A DNA stretch of 64,000 nt, taken from positions 248,001-312,000 of the forward strand of contig NZ_NESN01000004.1 of the NCBI RefSeq assembly GCF_003063455.1. Direction: 5' to 3'. The first letter of the stretch is position 1; each line of letters starts with the position of its first letter. This document shows, piece after piece, positions 48,292 to 59,452 of the stretch. Under the pieces are notes generated by a model that saw only the letters and a program-made list of their open reading frames with translations, had not been told where the DNA came from and made no database searches. The translations under genes were made by a program, and so were the position numbers. The stretch is from Limnohabitans parvus II-B4. Its GTDB lineage: Bacteria; Pseudomonadota; Gammaproteobacteria; Burkholderiales; Burkholderiaceae_C.

Positions 48292-49776
48292 ATGAATCGC
48301 GAAATGTTGATGTTGGTCGAAGCCATCTCACGTGAAAAGAACGTTGAGCGCGACGTGGTGTTTGGTGCTGTGGAAGCCGCTCTGGCCCAAGCCACCAAGA
48401 AACTGTATGCCGGTGAAGTGGACATTCGTGTGTCGGTCGATCGTGACAACGGCAACTACGAAACTTTCCGCCGCTGGCATGTGGTCCCAGACGAAGCCGG
48501 TCTGCAATTGCCCGAACAGGAAATTTTGCTGTTTGAAGCCAAAGAGCAAATTCCGGACATCGAAGTCGACGAGTACATCGAAGAGCCGATCGAGTCTTTG
48601 CCCATTGGCCGTATCGGTGCCATGGCGGCCAAGCAGGTGATCTTGCAGAAAATCCGTGATGCCGAGCGTGAAATGTTGCTCAATGACTTCATGTCGCGTG
48701 GCGAAAAGATTTTTGTCGGCACCGTCAAGCGCATGGACAAGGGCGACATCATCTGTGAAGCTGGCCGCATTGAAGGCCGCCTGCGTCGCAGCGAAATGAT
48801 CCCCAAGGAAAACCTGCGCAGTGGCGACCGCGTGCGCGCCATGATCATGGAAGTGGACCTGACCTTGCGCGGCGCGCCCATCTTGTTGTCGCGTTCAGCC
48901 CCTGAGTTCATGATTGAGCTCTTCCGCCAGGAAGTGCCCGAGATTGAGCAAGGCCTGTTGGAAATCAAAACCTGCGCCCGTGACCCCGGCTCCCGTGCCA
49001 AGATCGCTGTCTTGTCGCACGACAAGCGCGTGGACCCCATCGGCACCTGCGTCGGTGTGCGTGGCACCCGCGTCAACGCCGTGACCAATGAATTGGCTGG
49101 TGAGCGCGTCGACATCGTCTTGTGGAGCGAGGATCCCGCCCAGTTCGTGATCGGTGCCTTGGCTCCGGCCAACGTGCAATCCATCGTGGTGGACGAAGAA
49201 AAGCACGCCATGGACGTGGTGGTCGACGAAGAAAACCTCGCGATCGCGATTGGCCGTGGCGGTCAAAACGTGCGTTTGGCTTCTGACCTCACGGGCTGGA
49301 AGATCAACATCATGGATGCCGCCGAATCTGCCCAAAAGCAGGCCGAAGAAACCACAGGCATTCGCCAGTTGTTCATGGAAAAGCTCGATGTGGACCAGGA
49401 GATTGCAGACATCCTGATCGGCGAAGGCTTCACAAGCTTGGAAGAAGTGGCCTATGTGCCGATCCAGGAAATGCTGGAAATCGAAAGCTTCGACGAAGAC
49501 ACCATCAACGAGTTGCGCACACGTGCCAAAGATGCGTTGCTGACCCTCGAAATTGCACGCGAAGAGAGCGTTGAAGAAGTGTCGCAAGACCTCCGTGACC
49601 TGCCAGGCCTCACGCCTGAGCTGATTTCCAAGCTGGTTGAAGCGGGCATCCACACCCGTGACGATTTGGCTGACTTGGCCACCGACGAACTGACTGACAT
49701 CACTGCTCAGACAGATGAAGAGGCGACCGCCCTGATCATGAAAGCCCGCGAACATTGGTTCGCTGGCCAGGCCTGA
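48292..49776 (+). CDS. nusA: Transcription factor NusA
   Basis: Protein of 494 residues: N-terminal polymerase-binding domain, S1 (about 135-200, [22 protein letters not shown]), two KH domains (about 230-345, with [14 protein letters not shown]), and two C-terminal acidic repeats as in E. coli ([20 protein letters not shown]). It governs pausing, termination and antitermination. ATG at 48292 follows AGGAGAG. In E. coli NusA limits its own operon, which is relevant to the hairpin before rimP. Confidence 0.97.
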   Translation: MNREMLMLVEAISREKNVERDVVFGAVEAALAQATKKLYAGEVDIRVSVDRDNGNYETFRRWHVVPDEAGLQLPEQEILLFEAKEQIPDIEVDEYIEEPIESLPIGRIGAMAAKQVILQKIRDAEREMLLNDFMSRGEKIFVGTVKRMDKGDIICEAGRIEGRLRRSEMIPKENLRSGDRVRAMIMEVDLTLRGAPILLSRSAPEFMIELFRQEVPEIEQGLLEIKTCARDPGSRAKIAVLSHDKRVDPIGTCVGVRGTRVNAVTNELAGERVDIVLWSEDPAQFVIGALAPANVQSIVVDEEKHAMDVVVDEENLAIAIGRGGQNVRLASDLTGWKINIMDAAESAQKQAEETTGIRQLFMEKLDVDQEIADILIGEGFTSLEEVAYVPIQEMLEIESFDEDTINELRTRAKDALLTLEIAREESVEEVSQDLRDLPGLTPELISKLVEAGIHTRDDLADLATDELTDITAQTDEEATALIMKAREHWFAGQA

Positions 49777-49799
49777 AGCTATGGAGGCTTGAACACAAT

Positions 49800-52793
49800 A
49801 TGTCCAGTACCACTGTTGCCGAGTTCGCGAACGAACTCAAAAAATCTGCCGATGTTTTGCTCGATCAATTGCGATCAGCGGGTGTCGCTAAAAGCGCGGT
49901 CAGCGATACGCTGAACGATGCTGACAAACAAAAGTTGCTCAGTTATTTGCAAGCCAGCCATGGCACCGTCGTGGCCGGGGATCGCAAGAAAATCACCTTG
50001 GTGAAAAAATCCACCAGTGAGATCAAACAAGCCGATGCCTCTGGCAAAGCCCGCACGATTCAGGTGGAAGTGCGTAAAAAACGCACATTGATCAAGCGTG
50101 ACGACGAGCCAGTGCAAGAAGCTCAAGTCGAAGAGCTGCAAGAGCCCGTGATGGATCACGCTGATTTGGCGCGACGCGAAGAAGAAGCCCGACGTCAGGC
50201 AGAGCTGATCCGCCGCCAAGAAGAAGAGCTGGTTGAGAAGCGCCGTGTGCGCGAGGCGCAAGAAGCGCAACAGCGTTCTGAGCTGGAAGCACAGGAAGCG
50301 AAGGCCCGCGCTGAAGCCAAATCCTTGGCTGAAGCGGCTGCTTTGGCCGCTGGCCAAGCTGAGCCTGTCAAGCCATCGTTGAGCCGCGAAGAGCGTGAGC
50401 AGTTGGCTCGTGCTGAAGCGGCCAGCATCAATGCCGCATCGCAAGCCAAGACTGCGCCCGCTATGCCGGTGATTTCTGCTGAAAATGTGGCTGCAGCCAA
50501 GGCGGCTGAGTTGGCTGAGGCGGCTGCTGCCAAAGCCAAAGCAGACCAGGAAGCCCGTGAAGCGGCTGCACAAAAAGCGGCAGCCGATTCGAAAGCCAAA
50601 GCCGACGAAGACACCGCGCGTGCCGCCGATCTCGATGCACGTCGTCGCAAGGCCCTGGCTGAAGCCGAGGCCATCCGCACCATGATGAATGCACCTAAAA
50701 AGGTGTTGGTTGCGAAAAAAGAAGAGCCCAAAGTCGAGGCCAAAGCAGCGGTCAAAGGCACATTGCACAAACCTGCCGGTACGCCCGCACCCGGCGCTCG
50801 CGCTGCTGCAGCCCAAGCTGCTGCACCATCTGGCCCAGGTGGCAACAAAGAAGTTAAATCAGCCAAGCTTTCCTCCAGCTGGGCTGGAGACCCAGCCAAG
50901 AAGAAGGCCATTCCGACTCGCGGCGACACCAGTGGTGGTGTGGGCCGTAACAACTGGCGTACGGGGCCGCGTGGCCGTCGTGGAAATGACCGTGACCGTG
51001 ATGAGTCTCAGACCCAATCGGCACCTGCCGAAGTGCGTGTGCTCGAAGTGCACGTGCCCGAAACCATCACCGTGGCTGAATTGGCTCACAAAATGGCCAT
51101 CAAGGCTTCCGAGGTCATCAAACACTTGATGAAGCTCGGCCAGATGGCCACGATGAACCAGCCACTGGACCAGGACACCGCCATGATTGTGGTGGAAGAA
51201 ATGGGCCACAAGGCCGTGATCGCCGCGTTGGACGATCCGGAAGCTTTCACCGACGATGAAGTGTCGGAACAACATGCTGAGTCTTTGCCGCGTGCTCCAG
51301 TGGTGACCGTCATGGGTCACGTTGACCACGGTAAAACATCTTTGCTTGACTACATTCGCCGAGCTAAAGTGGCTTCGGGCGAAGCGGGTGGTATCACGCA
51401 GCACATTGGTGCGTACCACGTTGAAACGCCTCGCGGCATGATTTCCTTTTTGGACACCCCGGGTCACGAGGCCTTCACGGCCATGCGTGCCCGTGGCGCA
51501 CAAGCCACCGACATCGTTATCTTGGTGGTGGCGGGTGACGATGGCGTGATGCCCCAGACCAAAGAGGCGATCAAACACGCGAAAGCGGCAGGCGTGCCCA
51601 TCGTGGTGGCCATCAACAAGATGGACAAACCCGATGCCAACATCGAACGCGTTCGCAGCGAGCTGATTTCCGAAGAAGTTGTGCCTGAAGAGTTCGGTGG
51701 CGATTCGCCATTCGTTTCTGTGTCGGCCAAAACCGGTATGGGTATTGACGATCTGTTGGAGCAAGTGCTTTTGCAAGCTGAAGTTTTGGAGCTCAAGGCC
51801 CCCGTCGCAGCTGCGGCCAAGGGTCTCGTGATCGAAGCTCGCCTTGACAAAGGCCGTGGTCCCGTGGCCACCATCTTGGTTCAGTCGGGTACTTTGAACA
51901 CAGGTGATGTGGTGTTGGCAGGCCAGACCTTTGGTCGCGTTCGTGCCATGTTGGACGAGAACGGTGCCCCGATTAAGTCGGCGGGTCCATCGATCCCTGT
52001 TGAAATTCAGGGTCTGACCGAAGTGCCGCAAGCCGGTGACGAATTCATGGTCATGGGCGATGAACGCCGTGCCCGTGAAATCGCTACTTACCGCGCAGGC
52101 AAGTTCCGCAACACCAAACTCGCCAAGCAACAAGCTGCCAAGCTCGAAAACATGTTCACCGACATGTCTGCGGGCGAAGTCAAAATGCTGCCGATCATCA
52201 TCAAAGCCGACGTGCAGGGCTCGCAAGAAGCGCTGGGTGCTTCCTTGCTCAAACTGTCGACCGAAGAGGTCAAAGTTCAGTTGGTTTATTCCGGCGTGGG
52301 TGGCATCAGTGAATCCGACGTCAACTTGGCGATCGCTTCCAAAGCCATCGTGATCGGCTTCAACGTGCGTGCCGATGCCGGTGCGCGCAAATTGGCCGAA
52401 GGCAATGGCGTTGATCTTCATTACTACAACATCATTTATGACGCTGTGGATGAACTCAAGGCCGCGATGTCGGGCATGTTGGCGCCAGAACAACGCGAAG
52501 AAATCATGGGTATGGCCGAAATTCGGACTGTGTTCGTGGCTTCCAAGATCGGTACGGTTGCGGGTTGTATGGTCACTTCGGGTCAAGTTACCCGCAACGC
52601 CAAGTTCCGCCTGTTGCGCGACAACGTGGTCATCTACACCGGCGAACTCGACTCGCTCAAGCGCCTCAAGGACGATGTGCGCGAAGTCAAAGAAGGCTTC
52701 GAGTGCGGTATCAAGCTCAAGAACTACAACGACATCAAAGAAGGCGATCAACTCGAATTCTTCGATGTCAAGGAAATTGCGAGAACGCTGTAA
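49800..52793 (+). CDS. infB: Translation initiation factor IF-2
   Basis: GTPase of 997 residues that brings initiator tRNA to the 30S subunit. The N-terminal IF2_N domain (1-50) is followed by an Ala/Glu/Lys-rich linker (about 60-410) and a second IF2_N (about 420-480). The G domain starts at about 506 with GHVDHGKT, then DTPGHEAF and NKMD; domains II-IV follow. Length is normal for betaproteobacteria. ATG at 49800 follows GGAGG. rbfA starts directly after the stop. Confidence 0.97.
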   Translation: MSSTTVAEFANELKKSADVLLDQLRSAGVAKSAVSDTLNDADKQKLLSYLQASHGTVVAGDRKKITLVKKSTSEIKQADASGKARTIQVEVRKKRTLIKRDDEPVQEAQVEELQEPVMDHADLARREEEARRQAELIRRQEEELVEKRRVREAQEAQQRSELEAQEAKARAEAKSLAEAAALAAGQAEPVKPSLSREEREQLARAEAASINAASQAKTAPAMPVISAENVAAAKAAELAEAAAAKAKADQEAREAAAQKAAADSKAKADEDTARAADLDARRRKALAEAEAIRTMMNAPKKVLVAKKEEPKVEAKAAVKGTLHKPAGTPAPGARAAAAQAAAPSGPGGNKEVKSAKLSSSWAGDPAKKKAIPTRGDTSGGVGRNNWRTGPRGRRGNDRDRDESQTQSAPAEVRVLEVHVPETITVAELAHKMAIKASEVIKHLMKLGQMATMNQPLDQDTAMIVVEEMGHKAVIAALDDPEAFTDDEVSEQHAESLPRAPVVTVMGHVDHGKTSLLDYIRRAKVASGEAGGITQHIGAYHVETPRGMISFLDTPGHEAFTAMRARGAQATDIVILVVAGDDGVMPQTKEAIKHAKAAGVPIVVAINKMDKPDANIERVRSELISEEVVPEEFGGDSPFVSVSAKTGMGIDDLLEQVLLQAEVLELKAPVAAAAKGLVIEARLDKGRGPVATILVQSGTLNTGDVVLAGQTFGRVRAMLDENGAPIKSAGPSIPVEIQGLTEVPQAGDEFMVMGDERRAREIATYRAGKFRNTKLAKQQAAKLENMFTDMSAGEVKMLPIIIKADVQGSQEALGASLLKLSTEEVKVQLVYSGVGGISESDVNLAIASKAIVIGFNVRADAGARKLAEGNGVDLHYYNIIYDAVDELKAAMSGMLAPEQREEIMGMAEIRTVFVASKIGTVAGCMVTSGQVTRNAKFRLLRDNVVIYTGELDSLKRLKDDVREVKEGFECGIKLKNYNDIKEGDQLEFFDVKEIARTL

Positions 52794-53168
52794 ATGGCGC
52801 GTAAGAAGCAATCGTCCGTCCCGAATCGCGGTTTCCGCGTGGCCGATCAGATCCAACGCGATCTGGCCGAATTGATCGCGCGCGAGTTGAAAGACCCGCG
52901 AGTGGGCATGGTCACGATCAACGCGATTGAGGTCACGCCCGATTACGCCCATGCCAAGGTTTATTTCAGTGTCTTGACGGGCAATCCTGAAGAAGCCACC
53001 GAAGGCCTGAATGCTGCGGCGGGTTTTTTACGCAATGGCCTGTTCAAGCGTTTGCATATCCACACCGTGCCGACGTTGCACTTCTTGTTTGACCGCACCA
53101 CCGAGCGCGCTTCTGACATGAATGCTTTGATCGCCAAGGCGGTGTCGTCTCGTGCCCAGGAGGACTGA
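52794..53168 (+). CDS. rbfA: Ribosome-binding factor A
   Basis: KH-like protein of 124 residues that binds immature 30S subunits for 16S rRNA processing, especially in the cold. The N-terminus has [22 protein letters not shown], and [15 protein letters not shown] is the family core. It begins at the base after the infB stop and ends 2 nt before truB. Confidence 0.97.
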   Translation: MARKKQSSVPNRGFRVADQIQRDLAELIARELKDPRVGMVTINAIEVTPDYAHAKVYFSVLTGNPEEATEGLNAAAGFLRNGLFKRLHIHTVPTLHFLFDRTTERASDMNALIAKAVSSRAQED

Positions 53169-53170
53169 GC

Positions 53171-54151
53171 ATGAACGCGCCACGCACCAGGGTGCAGCGG
53201 CGCCCTGTGCACGGGGTGCTCCTGCTTGACAAACCGCTGGGTCTTTCCAGCAACCAGGCTTTGCAAAAGGCCAAGTGGTTGTTGCGGGCTGAGAAAGCCG
53301 GTCACACAGGGACCTTAGACCCCTTGGCCAGCGGTGTATTGCCTTTGTGTTTTGGTGCTGCCACCAAGTTCAGCCAGCAGCATCTGGATGCCGATAAGAC
53401 TTACGAGACCACGGTCAGGTTGGGATTGAAAACCAGCACGGCCGATGCCGAAGGTGATGTGATCGAAACGCGCGAGGTGCGTTGCACCCCGGGCCAGGTG
53501 GTGGCGGTGTTGGATCGGTTCATGGGACCGATCAGCCAAGTACCGCCCATGCACAGTGCCTTGAAAAAAGACGGCAAGGCTTTGTACGAATACGCCAGAG
53601 AGGGCGAAACCGTTGAGCGGGAAGCGCGCAACGTGGTGATTCATGACCTGGATCTGCTGGACATGCAACTGCAAGGCGATGTGCCTTTTTTGCGTTTGCG
53701 TGTGCGTTGCAGCAAAGGGACCTACATCCGGACGCTGGGCGAAGACATCGCTGAGGCACTGGGTTGTGGCGGCCACTTGAGCGCCTTGCGCCGTGTGGTG
53801 ACAGGGCCTTTTGATGCGTCACAGTGCGTGACACTGCAGGCTTTGGAAGCCATGGATGAAGCCGAGCGCCTTGGTGCTCTGCGACCTGTCGATGTTTTGT
53901 TACCAGGCTACACCGAGGTGAACCTGGACAGTGACAACGCTGGGCGGTTTTTGAGTGGGGTGCGTCGACGCGGCCCTTGGGTTGATTGTGATCAAGTCGT
54001 GGTGTATGGAGACCATCCTCGTGCCTTGCTGGGAACAGCACATGTGCATGGCGGCGAATTGATTCCGGGTCGATTGTTGAGCCCGATCGAAATTCAACAG
54101 ATTTTGGAAAAATCACCTGTCAACGCGCCTTTGCTGGCCGAGCAGGTTTAA
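53171..54151 (+). CDS. truB: tRNA pseudouridine-55 synthase TruB
   Basis: Protein of 326 residues that makes pseudouridine 55 in the T-loop of tRNAs and also acts as a tRNA chaperone. The catalytic aspartate is Asp50 in HTGTLDPLASG; RVRCSKGTYIRTLGEDI is the second family motif. A C-terminal PUA-like domain is present at about 250-310. Short gap (13 nt) to typA. Confidence 0.97.
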   Translation: MNAPRTRVQRRPVHGVLLLDKPLGLSSNQALQKAKWLLRAEKAGHTGTLDPLASGVLPLCFGAATKFSQQHLDADKTYETTVRLGLKTSTADAEGDVIETREVRCTPGQVVAVLDRFMGPISQVPPMHSALKKDGKALYEYAREGETVEREARNVVIHDLDLLDMQLQGDVPFLRLRVRCSKGTYIRTLGEDIAEALGCGGHLSALRRVVTGPFDASQCVTLQALEAMDEAERLGALRPVDVLLPGYTEVNLDSDNAGRFLSGVRRRGPWVDCDQVVVYGDHPRALLGTAHVHGGELIPGRLLSPIEIQQILEKSPVNAPLLAEQV

Positions 54152-54164
54152 AGGAAGAGAAAGC

Positions 54165-55982
54165 ATGAGCAAGCAAATTCGCAACATCGCCATCATCGCG
54201 CACGTTGACCACGGTAAAACCACCATGGTCGACCAACTGCTGCGTCAGTCGGGTACCTTCGCTGACCACGAAAAAGTGGTCGACACCGTGATGGACAACA
54301 ATGCCATCGAACGTGAGCGCGGCATCACCATCTTGGCCAAAAACTGCGCCGTGAGCTGGGAAGGCACCCACATCAACATCGTCGACACCCCCGGTCACGC
54401 GGACTTCGGCGGAGAAGTGGAACGCGCCTTGTCCATGGTTGACGGCGTGGTGCTGTTGATCGATGCGCAAGAAGGCCCCATGCCTCAAACCCGTTTTGTG
54501 ACCAAAAAGGCCTTGGCCTTGGGCCTCAAGCCCATCGTGGTGGTGAACAAGGTGGACAAGCCCGGTGCCAACCCCGACAAAGTGGTTAACGCCGCTTTCG
54601 ACCTGTTTGACAAACTCGGTGCGAACGACGAGCAACTCGACTTCCCTGTGGTGTACGCATCCGGTATCAACGGCTGGACATCTTTGGAAGAGGGCGCTCC
54701 TGGTGAGCAGTGGGGTCCCGACATGTCGGCCCTGTTCAACACCGTGCTCAAGCACGTCAAACCCAACGCAGGTGACCCCGCAGCGCCTTTGCAGTTGCAA
54801 ATTTCCGCTCTCGACTTCTCGACTTTCGTGGGCCGTATCGGTGTGGGCCGAATCAGCCAAGGTACCGTCAAACCCAACATGGACGTGGTCGTGATGGAAG
54901 GCGCAGACGGCTCGAGCATCAAAGGCCGTGTCAACCAAGTGCTGACTTTCCAGGGCCTGGACCGTGTGCAAGTGACCGAAGCCGGTCCTGGCGACATCGT
55001 CTTGATCAACGGCATTGCTGACCTGAACATTGGCGTGACCGTGACCGACCCGACCAACCCCGCACCGCTGCCCATGCTCAAAGTGGACGAGCCCACGCTG
55101 ACCATGAACTTCTGCGTGAACACCTCGCCTTTGGCCGGTCGTGAAGGCAAGTTTGTGACCAGCCGTCAGATTTGGGACCGCTTGCAAAAAGAACTGCAAC
55201 ACAACGTGGCTTTGCGCGTCAAAGAAACCGACGAAGATGGTATTTTTGAAGTCGCTGGCCGTGGTGAATTGCACCTGACCATCTTGCTGGAAAACATGCG
55301 CCGCGAAGGCTATGAGCTGGCAGTGTCCAAGCCACGTGTGCTGTACCGCGACATCAACGGTGAGCGCCACGAGCCTATCGAGCTGGTGACGGCCGACATC
55401 GAAGAAAACCACCAAGGTGGCGTGATGCAAGCTCTGGGCGAGCGCAAGGGCGAGCTGGTCAACATGGAACCCGATGGCCGTGGTCGTGTCCGTCTGGAAT
55501 ACCGTATTCCTGCCCGTGGCCTGATCGGTTTCACCAATGAATTCCTGAACTTGACCCGTGGTTCCGGCCTGATCTCCAACATCTTTGACGGCTATGAGCC
55601 ACACAAAGGTGAAATCGGCGGCCGTAAGAATGGCGTGCTGATTTCCATGGACGACGGTGAAATCTTCACCTACGCCCTGGGCAAGCTGGACGACCGTGGC
55701 CGCATGTTCGTCAAGGCGAACGATCCGGTGTACGAAGGCATGATTGTGGGTATCCACAGCCGTGACAACGATCTGGTGGTGAACGCCACGCGCACCAAGC
55801 AGCTGACCAACTTCCGCGTGTCCGGCAAAGAAGACGCGATCAAGATCACGCCCCCGATTGACCTGACCCTGGAATACGGCGTCGAGTTCATTGAGGACGA
55901 CGAATTGGTCGAAATCACGCCCAAGAGCGTGCGTCTGCGCAAGCGTTTCCTGAAGGAAAGCGACCGCAAGCGCAACAAGTGA
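54165..55982 (+). CDS. typA: Ribosome-associated GTPase TypA/BipA
   Basis: Protein of 605 residues of the EF-G-like GTPase group. The G1 motif is in [15 protein letters not shown] near residue 12, with [14 protein letters not shown] and NKVDKPGA following; then domains II, III, V and the BipA-specific C-terminal domain. It acts in 50S assembly and stress or cold adaptation. AAGGAAGAG stands before the ATG. Normal length. Confidence 0.97.
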   Translation: MSKQIRNIAIIAHVDHGKTTMVDQLLRQSGTFADHEKVVDTVMDNNAIERERGITILAKNCAVSWEGTHINIVDTPGHADFGGEVERALSMVDGVVLLIDAQEGPMPQTRFVTKKALALGLKPIVVVNKVDKPGANPDKVVNAAFDLFDKLGANDEQLDFPVVYASGINGWTSLEEGAPGEQWGPDMSALFNTVLKHVKPNAGDPAAPLQLQISALDFSTFVGRIGVGRISQGTVKPNMDVVVMEGADGSSIKGRVNQVLTFQGLDRVQVTEAGPGDIVLINGIADLNIGVTVTDPTNPAPLPMLKVDEPTLTMNFCVNTSPLAGREGKFVTSRQIWDRLQKELQHNVALRVKETDEDGIFEVAGRGELHLTILLENMRREGYELAVSKPRVLYRDINGERHEPIELVTADIEENHQGGVMQALGERKGELVNMEPDGRGRVRLEYRIPARGLIGFTNEFLNLTRGSGLISNIFDGYEPHKGEIGGRKNGVLISMDDGEIFTYALGKLDDRGRMFVKANDPVYEGMIVGIHSRDNDLVVNATRTKQLTNFRVSGKEDAIKITPPIDLTLEYGVEFIEDDELVEITPKSVRLRKRFLKESDRKRNK

Positions 55983-55995
55983 TCGGTTGACGATC

Positions 55996-56880
55996 ATGCG
56001 TTTAACGCACGGCCTCGCCGTCTGGACCATGGTGGGCTGCACCGCCCTGTGGTCCATGGCCGGGGTGGTGACGCGACACCTGGAGCAAGCGCGCAGCTTT
56101 GAAGTGACCTTCTGGCGCAGCTTCTTCACTGTGGCGTCCTTGCTGGTCATCTTGCCTTTGTGGCAAGGCCGAAGTGTTTGGTCACGGCTGCCTCTGCGCA
56201 GCCGTTACTTTTGGTACTCAGGTATTTGCTGGAGCGTCATGTTCACCGCCTTCATGGTGGCGCTCACCTTGACAGCGGTGGCCAATGTGTTGATCACCAT
56301 GGCTGTGGGGCCGTTGCTCACCGCTTTGATCACCCGAGTGTTTTTGGGGCACCGTTTGCCTGCCCGCACTTGGGTAGCCATTGCGCTGGCTGGCATTGGC
56401 ATTGCCTGGATGTACGGCTCACAACTGAGCTTGGGCGATCCCAACTTCTTGATCGGTTCTTTGGTGGCCTTGTGTGTCCCGATTGCAGGCTCTGTGCAGT
56501 GGACGTTGACGCAAAAAAGCCAAAGCGAGGGGCAAAGCCTCGATCTGGTGCCCAGCGTCATGCTGGGTGCGCTCATGTCGACTTTGCTGACTTTACCTAT
56601 GTCCATGCCGTTTCAGGCTTCGGCGCATGATGTCGGTTTACTGGCTCTGCTGGGCTTGTTTCAGTTGGCCATACCGTGCGCCTTGTCAGTGGTCTGCGCC
56701 CGTGTGCTCAAGGCCCCTGAAGTGGCCTTGCTGGCCTTGCTCGAAATCGTATTTGGCATCGCTTTGGCTTGGTGGGGCGCGAACGAAGCGCCTCAGCTGA
56801 GCGTGCTTTTTGGGGGGGCCCTGGTCTTGGGTGCCTTGCTTCTCAATGAATGGTTAGGCTGGAGTCAAAACAATGTCTGA
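55996..56880 (+). CDS. EamA family (DMT) transporter
   Basis: Membrane protein of 294 residues with about ten helices in two EamA repeats (GCTALWSMAGVVTR...; ALLGLFQLAIPCALSVVCAR). Such carriers export amino acids, nucleosides or other metabolites; the substrate is unknown. ATG at 55996 is chosen over TTG 55987. The end overlaps the hydrolase gene by 8 nt, so it is co-expressed with it rather than with translation genes by function. Confidence 0.88.
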   Translation: MRLTHGLAVWTMVGCTALWSMAGVVTRHLEQARSFEVTFWRSFFTVASLLVILPLWQGRSVWSRLPLRSRYFWYSGICWSVMFTAFMVALTLTAVANVLITMAVGPLLTALITRVFLGHRLPARTWVAIALAGIGIAWMYGSQLSLGDPNFLIGSLVALCVPIAGSVQWTLTQKSQSEGQSLDLVPSVMLGALMSTLLTLPMSMPFQASAHDVGLLALLGLFQLAIPCALSVVCARVLKAPEVALLALLEIVFGIALAWWGANEAPQLSVLFGGALVLGALLLNEWLGWSQNNV

Positions 56881-57955
56881 TGTCATTGCACAAATTGAAG
56901 GCCGTATTGGCTGCATCACTCTGAACCGACCTAAGGCGCTGAATGCCTTGTCGCTGGACATGGTTCGTTCTTTGACCCAAGCGCTTTTGGCCTGGCAGGA
57001 TGATCCGCAAGTGTTGGCCGTGGCCGTGCGCGGCACAGGCAAAGAAGGTCCGTTTGGCGCATTTTGCGCAGGCGGAGACATCCGCTTTTTCCATCAGGCC
57101 GCACATGCGGGTGACGCATCGCTGGGGGACTTTTTCACCGAAGAGTACCGTCTCAACCACCTGATTCACACTTACAGCAAGCCTTACATCGCCTTCATGG
57201 ACGGCATCGTCATGGGCGGCGGCATGGGCATCAGCCAAGGCGCCAGTGTGCGCGTGGTGACCGAGCGCACTAAGATGGCCATGCCCGAAACCAACATCGG
57301 CCTGTTTCCAGATGTGGGTGGTGGTTACTTTCTCAGCCGTTGCCCGGGCCGCCTGGGCGAATACCTGGGCCTGACAGGGCAGATGCTGAATGGTGCACAG
57401 GCGGTGGCCGCCAAGTTGGCCGACATCGCACTGCCCAGCGGCATGCTGGAGCCCATCTGGCAAACCTTGATCAGCAGCCCGTTTGAAAACGCAGAGTCGG
57501 TGGAGCGCTGGGTGTTGGCCCAAGCCGGCGCCATGGCGCCAGAAAAGCTGATACCTCAACCCCAAATAGACGAAGTGTTTGGTTTGCCCAGCATTGCGCA
57601 GATGTTGCAAAAGCTGGAATTTGCCTCTGACGAGTGGAGCCAGAAAACGGCCCACGCCTTGCGCCACCGTTCGCCCTTGATGCTGCATGTGGTGCTGGAG
57701 CAAATCCGCCGAGCCCGCCAAATGAGCTTGGCCGACGACCTGCGCATGGAGCGCGACATGGTGCACCATTGTTTCCACCTGCGCGCCGTCGGCGACAGTG
57801 ACACCGTGGAAGGCATTCGGGCGCTGGCAGTCGACAAGGACCACAGCCCGAACTGGAAGCCTGCGCGTGTCGAAGAAGTGGATGCGGCCGAAGCTGCACG
57901 TTTCTTTGCGAGTCCTTGGCCTTCGGATCACCACCCCTTGCGCGATTTAAGCTGA
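56873..57955 (+). CDS. 3-hydroxyisobutyryl-CoA hydrolase-like protein
   Basis: Crotonase-fold protein of 360 residues, longer than simple enoyl-CoA hydratases. The oxyanion-hole regions are FGAFCAGGDIRFF and MDGIVMGGGMGISQGA; PETNIGLFPDVGGGYFLSR and the extended C-terminal half are typical of 3-hydroxyisobutyryl-CoA hydrolases of valine breakdown. No other valine pathway genes are nearby. It overlaps the transporter gene by 8 nt. Subfamily call is good, but the actual substrate is not proven. Confidence 0.85.
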   Translation: MSDVIAQIEGRIGCITLNRPKALNALSLDMVRSLTQALLAWQDDPQVLAVAVRGTGKEGPFGAFCAGGDIRFFHQAAHAGDASLGDFFTEEYRLNHLIHTYSKPYIAFMDGIVMGGGMGISQGASVRVVTERTKMAMPETNIGLFPDVGGGYFLSRCPGRLGEYLGLTGQMLNGAQAVAAKLADIALPSGMLEPIWQTLISSPFENAESVERWVLAQAGAMAPEKLIPQPQIDEVFGLPSIAQMLQKLEFASDEWSQKTAHALRHRSPLMLHVVLEQIRRARQMSLADDLRMERDMVHHCFHLRAVGDSDTVEGIRALAVDKDHSPNWKPARVEEVDAAEAARFFASPWPSDHHPLRDLS

Positions 57956-57959
57956 CTTT

Positions 57960-58029
57960 GTAGGTCGGTGGCTTTAGCCCCGACACAACGGACTCATAAA
58001 ACATGTCGGGTCTGAAGCCGCCGACCTGC
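57960..58029. repeat. Large imperfect palindrome between convergent genes
   Basis: GTAGGTCGGTGGCTT...CCCCGACA on the left and TGTCGGG...GAAGCCGCCGACCTGC on the right form an interrupted stem around an 18-nt loop. It fills most of the gap between the hydrolase stop and the smpB stop, and could work as a two-way terminator. Repeats of the form GTAGGTCGGG..CCCGAC are widely scattered in proteobacteria. Confidence 0.7.
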
Positions 58030-58053
58030 CAACCGAACCCTGAGGGCTGATGC

Positions 58054-58548
58054 TCAGCGGTCCCGGTGGCGGCTCTTCATGGCGCGTTCCACTTCGCGCT
58101 TGCCTTCGCGGTCCTTGATGGTGTCGCGCTTGTCGTGTTCGGCCTTGCCTTTGGCCAGTGCAATGTCGCACTTCACCTTGCCCGCTTTCCAGTGCAAATT
58201 GATCGGCACCAGGGTGTAGCCCTTTTGCTCGATCTTGCCGATCAGCCGCTTGATCTCTTCTTTGTTGAGCAGCAGCTTGCGCGTGCGTGCGGCTTCGGGG
58301 TTGATGTGGGTGGAGGCGGTTTTGAGCGGGTTGATCAGGCAGCCAATGATGAACAGCTCGCCATTGCGGATCACCACATAACCGTCGGTCAGTTGCACCT
58401 TGCCTTCGCGGATGGCCTTGACTTCCCAGCCTTCCAGCACCATGCCTGCTTCATAGCGTTCTTCGAAAAAATAGTCGAAGGCGGCCTTTTTGTTCTCGGC
58501 GATCTTGGCAAAAACGGGGGCAGCTGGTGATTTTTTGGTGGTGGCCAT
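58054..58548 (-). CDS. smpB: SsrA-binding protein SmpB
   Basis: Protein of 164 residues that carries tmRNA to stalled ribosomes. Core motifs [21 protein letters not shown] and [24 protein letters not shown] match, and the basic C-terminal tail ([20 protein letters not shown]) is the part that mimics mRNA in the ribosome. ATG at 58548 is chosen; the upstream frame has no support. The ssrA gene is not in the window. Divergent from ratA. Confidence 0.97.
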   Translation of the reverse strand: MATTKKSPAAPVFAKIAENKKAAFDYFFEERYEAGMVLEGWEVKAIREGKVQLTDGYVVIRNGELFIIGCLINPLKTASTHINPEAARTRKLLLNKEEIKRLIGKIEQKGYTLVPINLHWKAGKVKCDIALAKGKAEHDKRDTIKDREGKREVERAMKSRHRDR

Positions 58549-58642
58549 GGTGAGCAGATAAGGACGGGCAGGCCGTTCGCAAGAGTGTGCAGCCCGGCGA
58601 TCAGCCAACAGGCAGATCGAAAAACTACAATCGGTGCATTGT

Positions 58643-59083
58643 ATGAAGAATATCCATAAGTCTGTTCTCATCTGGTACGCCCCAGAGGAAATGTTTCGCC
58701 TGGTCACCGACGTGGCCCGTTACCCTGAGTTTTTGCCTTGGTGCGACCGCGCGAATGTGCTCGAAACTGATGCCCAAGGCATGTTGGCCGAAGTGGGCAT
58801 CAGTCTGGGCGGCATCCAACAAACCTTCACCACCCGCAACACGCACGAAGAAGGGCGCTCGGTCGGCATGAGCTTGGTCAAAGGCCCGTTTTCCAACCTG
58901 AGCGGCATGTGGCGTTTTACCCCGGTGGGTGATGGCACGCAGCGTGCCTGCAAGGTCGAGCTGGACTTGCAGTACGGTTTTTCCAGCAAGACCTTGGCCA
59001 CGCTGGTGGGCCCTGTGTTCGACAAGATCGCGGCCAGCCTCGTGGATGCCTTTGTGAAGCGCGCCGAAACGGTCTATGGCTGA
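58643..59083 (+). CDS. ratA: RatA-like START-domain protein
   Basis: Protein of 146 residues, SRPBCC/START fold (polyketide cyclase / COQ10 group). [19 protein letters not shown] and [15 protein letters not shown] are family-typical. E. coli RatA was described as a toxin that blocks 70S formation, while the related Coq10 binds ubiquinone, so the true role is uncertain. ATG at 58643 is preferred over GTG 58634. It overlaps rnfH by 8 nt; smpB-ratA-rnfH is a conserved neighbourhood. Confidence 0.88.
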   Translation: MKNIHKSVLIWYAPEEMFRLVTDVARYPEFLPWCDRANVLETDAQGMLAEVGISLGGIQQTFTTRNTHEEGRSVGMSLVKGPFSNLSGMWRFTPVGDGTQRACKVELDLQYGFSSKTLATLVGPVFDKIAASLVDAFVKRAETVYG

Positions 59084-59444
59084 GCCGACATGTCAGGTCA
59101 CGCTGTGCTGGAGCCTCGCGCCCAGACATGTGCAGGAAATGAGCCTGCAAGTGCCTGAGGACAGCACCGTGGAGGCCGTGCTCGATCTGTGCGTGGCCCA
59201 GTGGCTGCAAAGCCAGGGTTCAGCCGATGCCGCATCCCTGTCATCGCTCAAATTTCAGCAGCCCGGCATTTGGGGGCACAAAGTCGCCTGGGGGCACCGT
59301 GTGCAGGCGGGCGATCGCATTGAGCTGTACCGCCCCCTCAAAGTCGATCCCAAAGTGGCACGGCGCCAGCGCTTCAAGCGCCAGGGCAAGGGCCGCACGG
59401 GCCTGTTTGCCAACCGCAAGAGCGGCTCTGCAGCCGGTTACTGA
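59076..59444 (+). CDS. rnfH: RnfH family protein
   Basis: Protein of 122 residues of the RnfH (UPF0125) family with a ubiquitin-like fold: VTLCWSLAPRHVQEMSLQVPE at the start and GDRIELYRPLKVDPKVARRQR as the signature end. Function is unknown; the name comes from a gene cluster with rnf in other bacteria. The basic C-terminal tail (about 25 residues) is slightly longer than usual. Overlaps ratA. Confidence 0.9.
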   Translation: MAEPTCQVTLCWSLAPRHVQEMSLQVPEDSTVEAVLDLCVAQWLQSQGSADAASLSSLKFQQPGIWGHKVAWGHRVQAGDRIELYRPLKVDPKVARRQRFKRQGKGRTGLFANRKSGSAAGY

Positions 59445-59452
59445 AAGCCCCC

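Noticed and set aside
50280..50900. Repetitive Ala/Glu/Lys stretch in infB as possible inserted repeat
   Set aside because: This is the normal variable linker of long IF-2 proteins in betaproteobacteria.
50859..52952. 697-codon antisense frame across infB
   Set aside because: Shadow of infB; biased composition and no domain.
54120..56150. 676-codon antisense frame across typA
   Set aside because: Shadow of typA; no initiation signal or family match.
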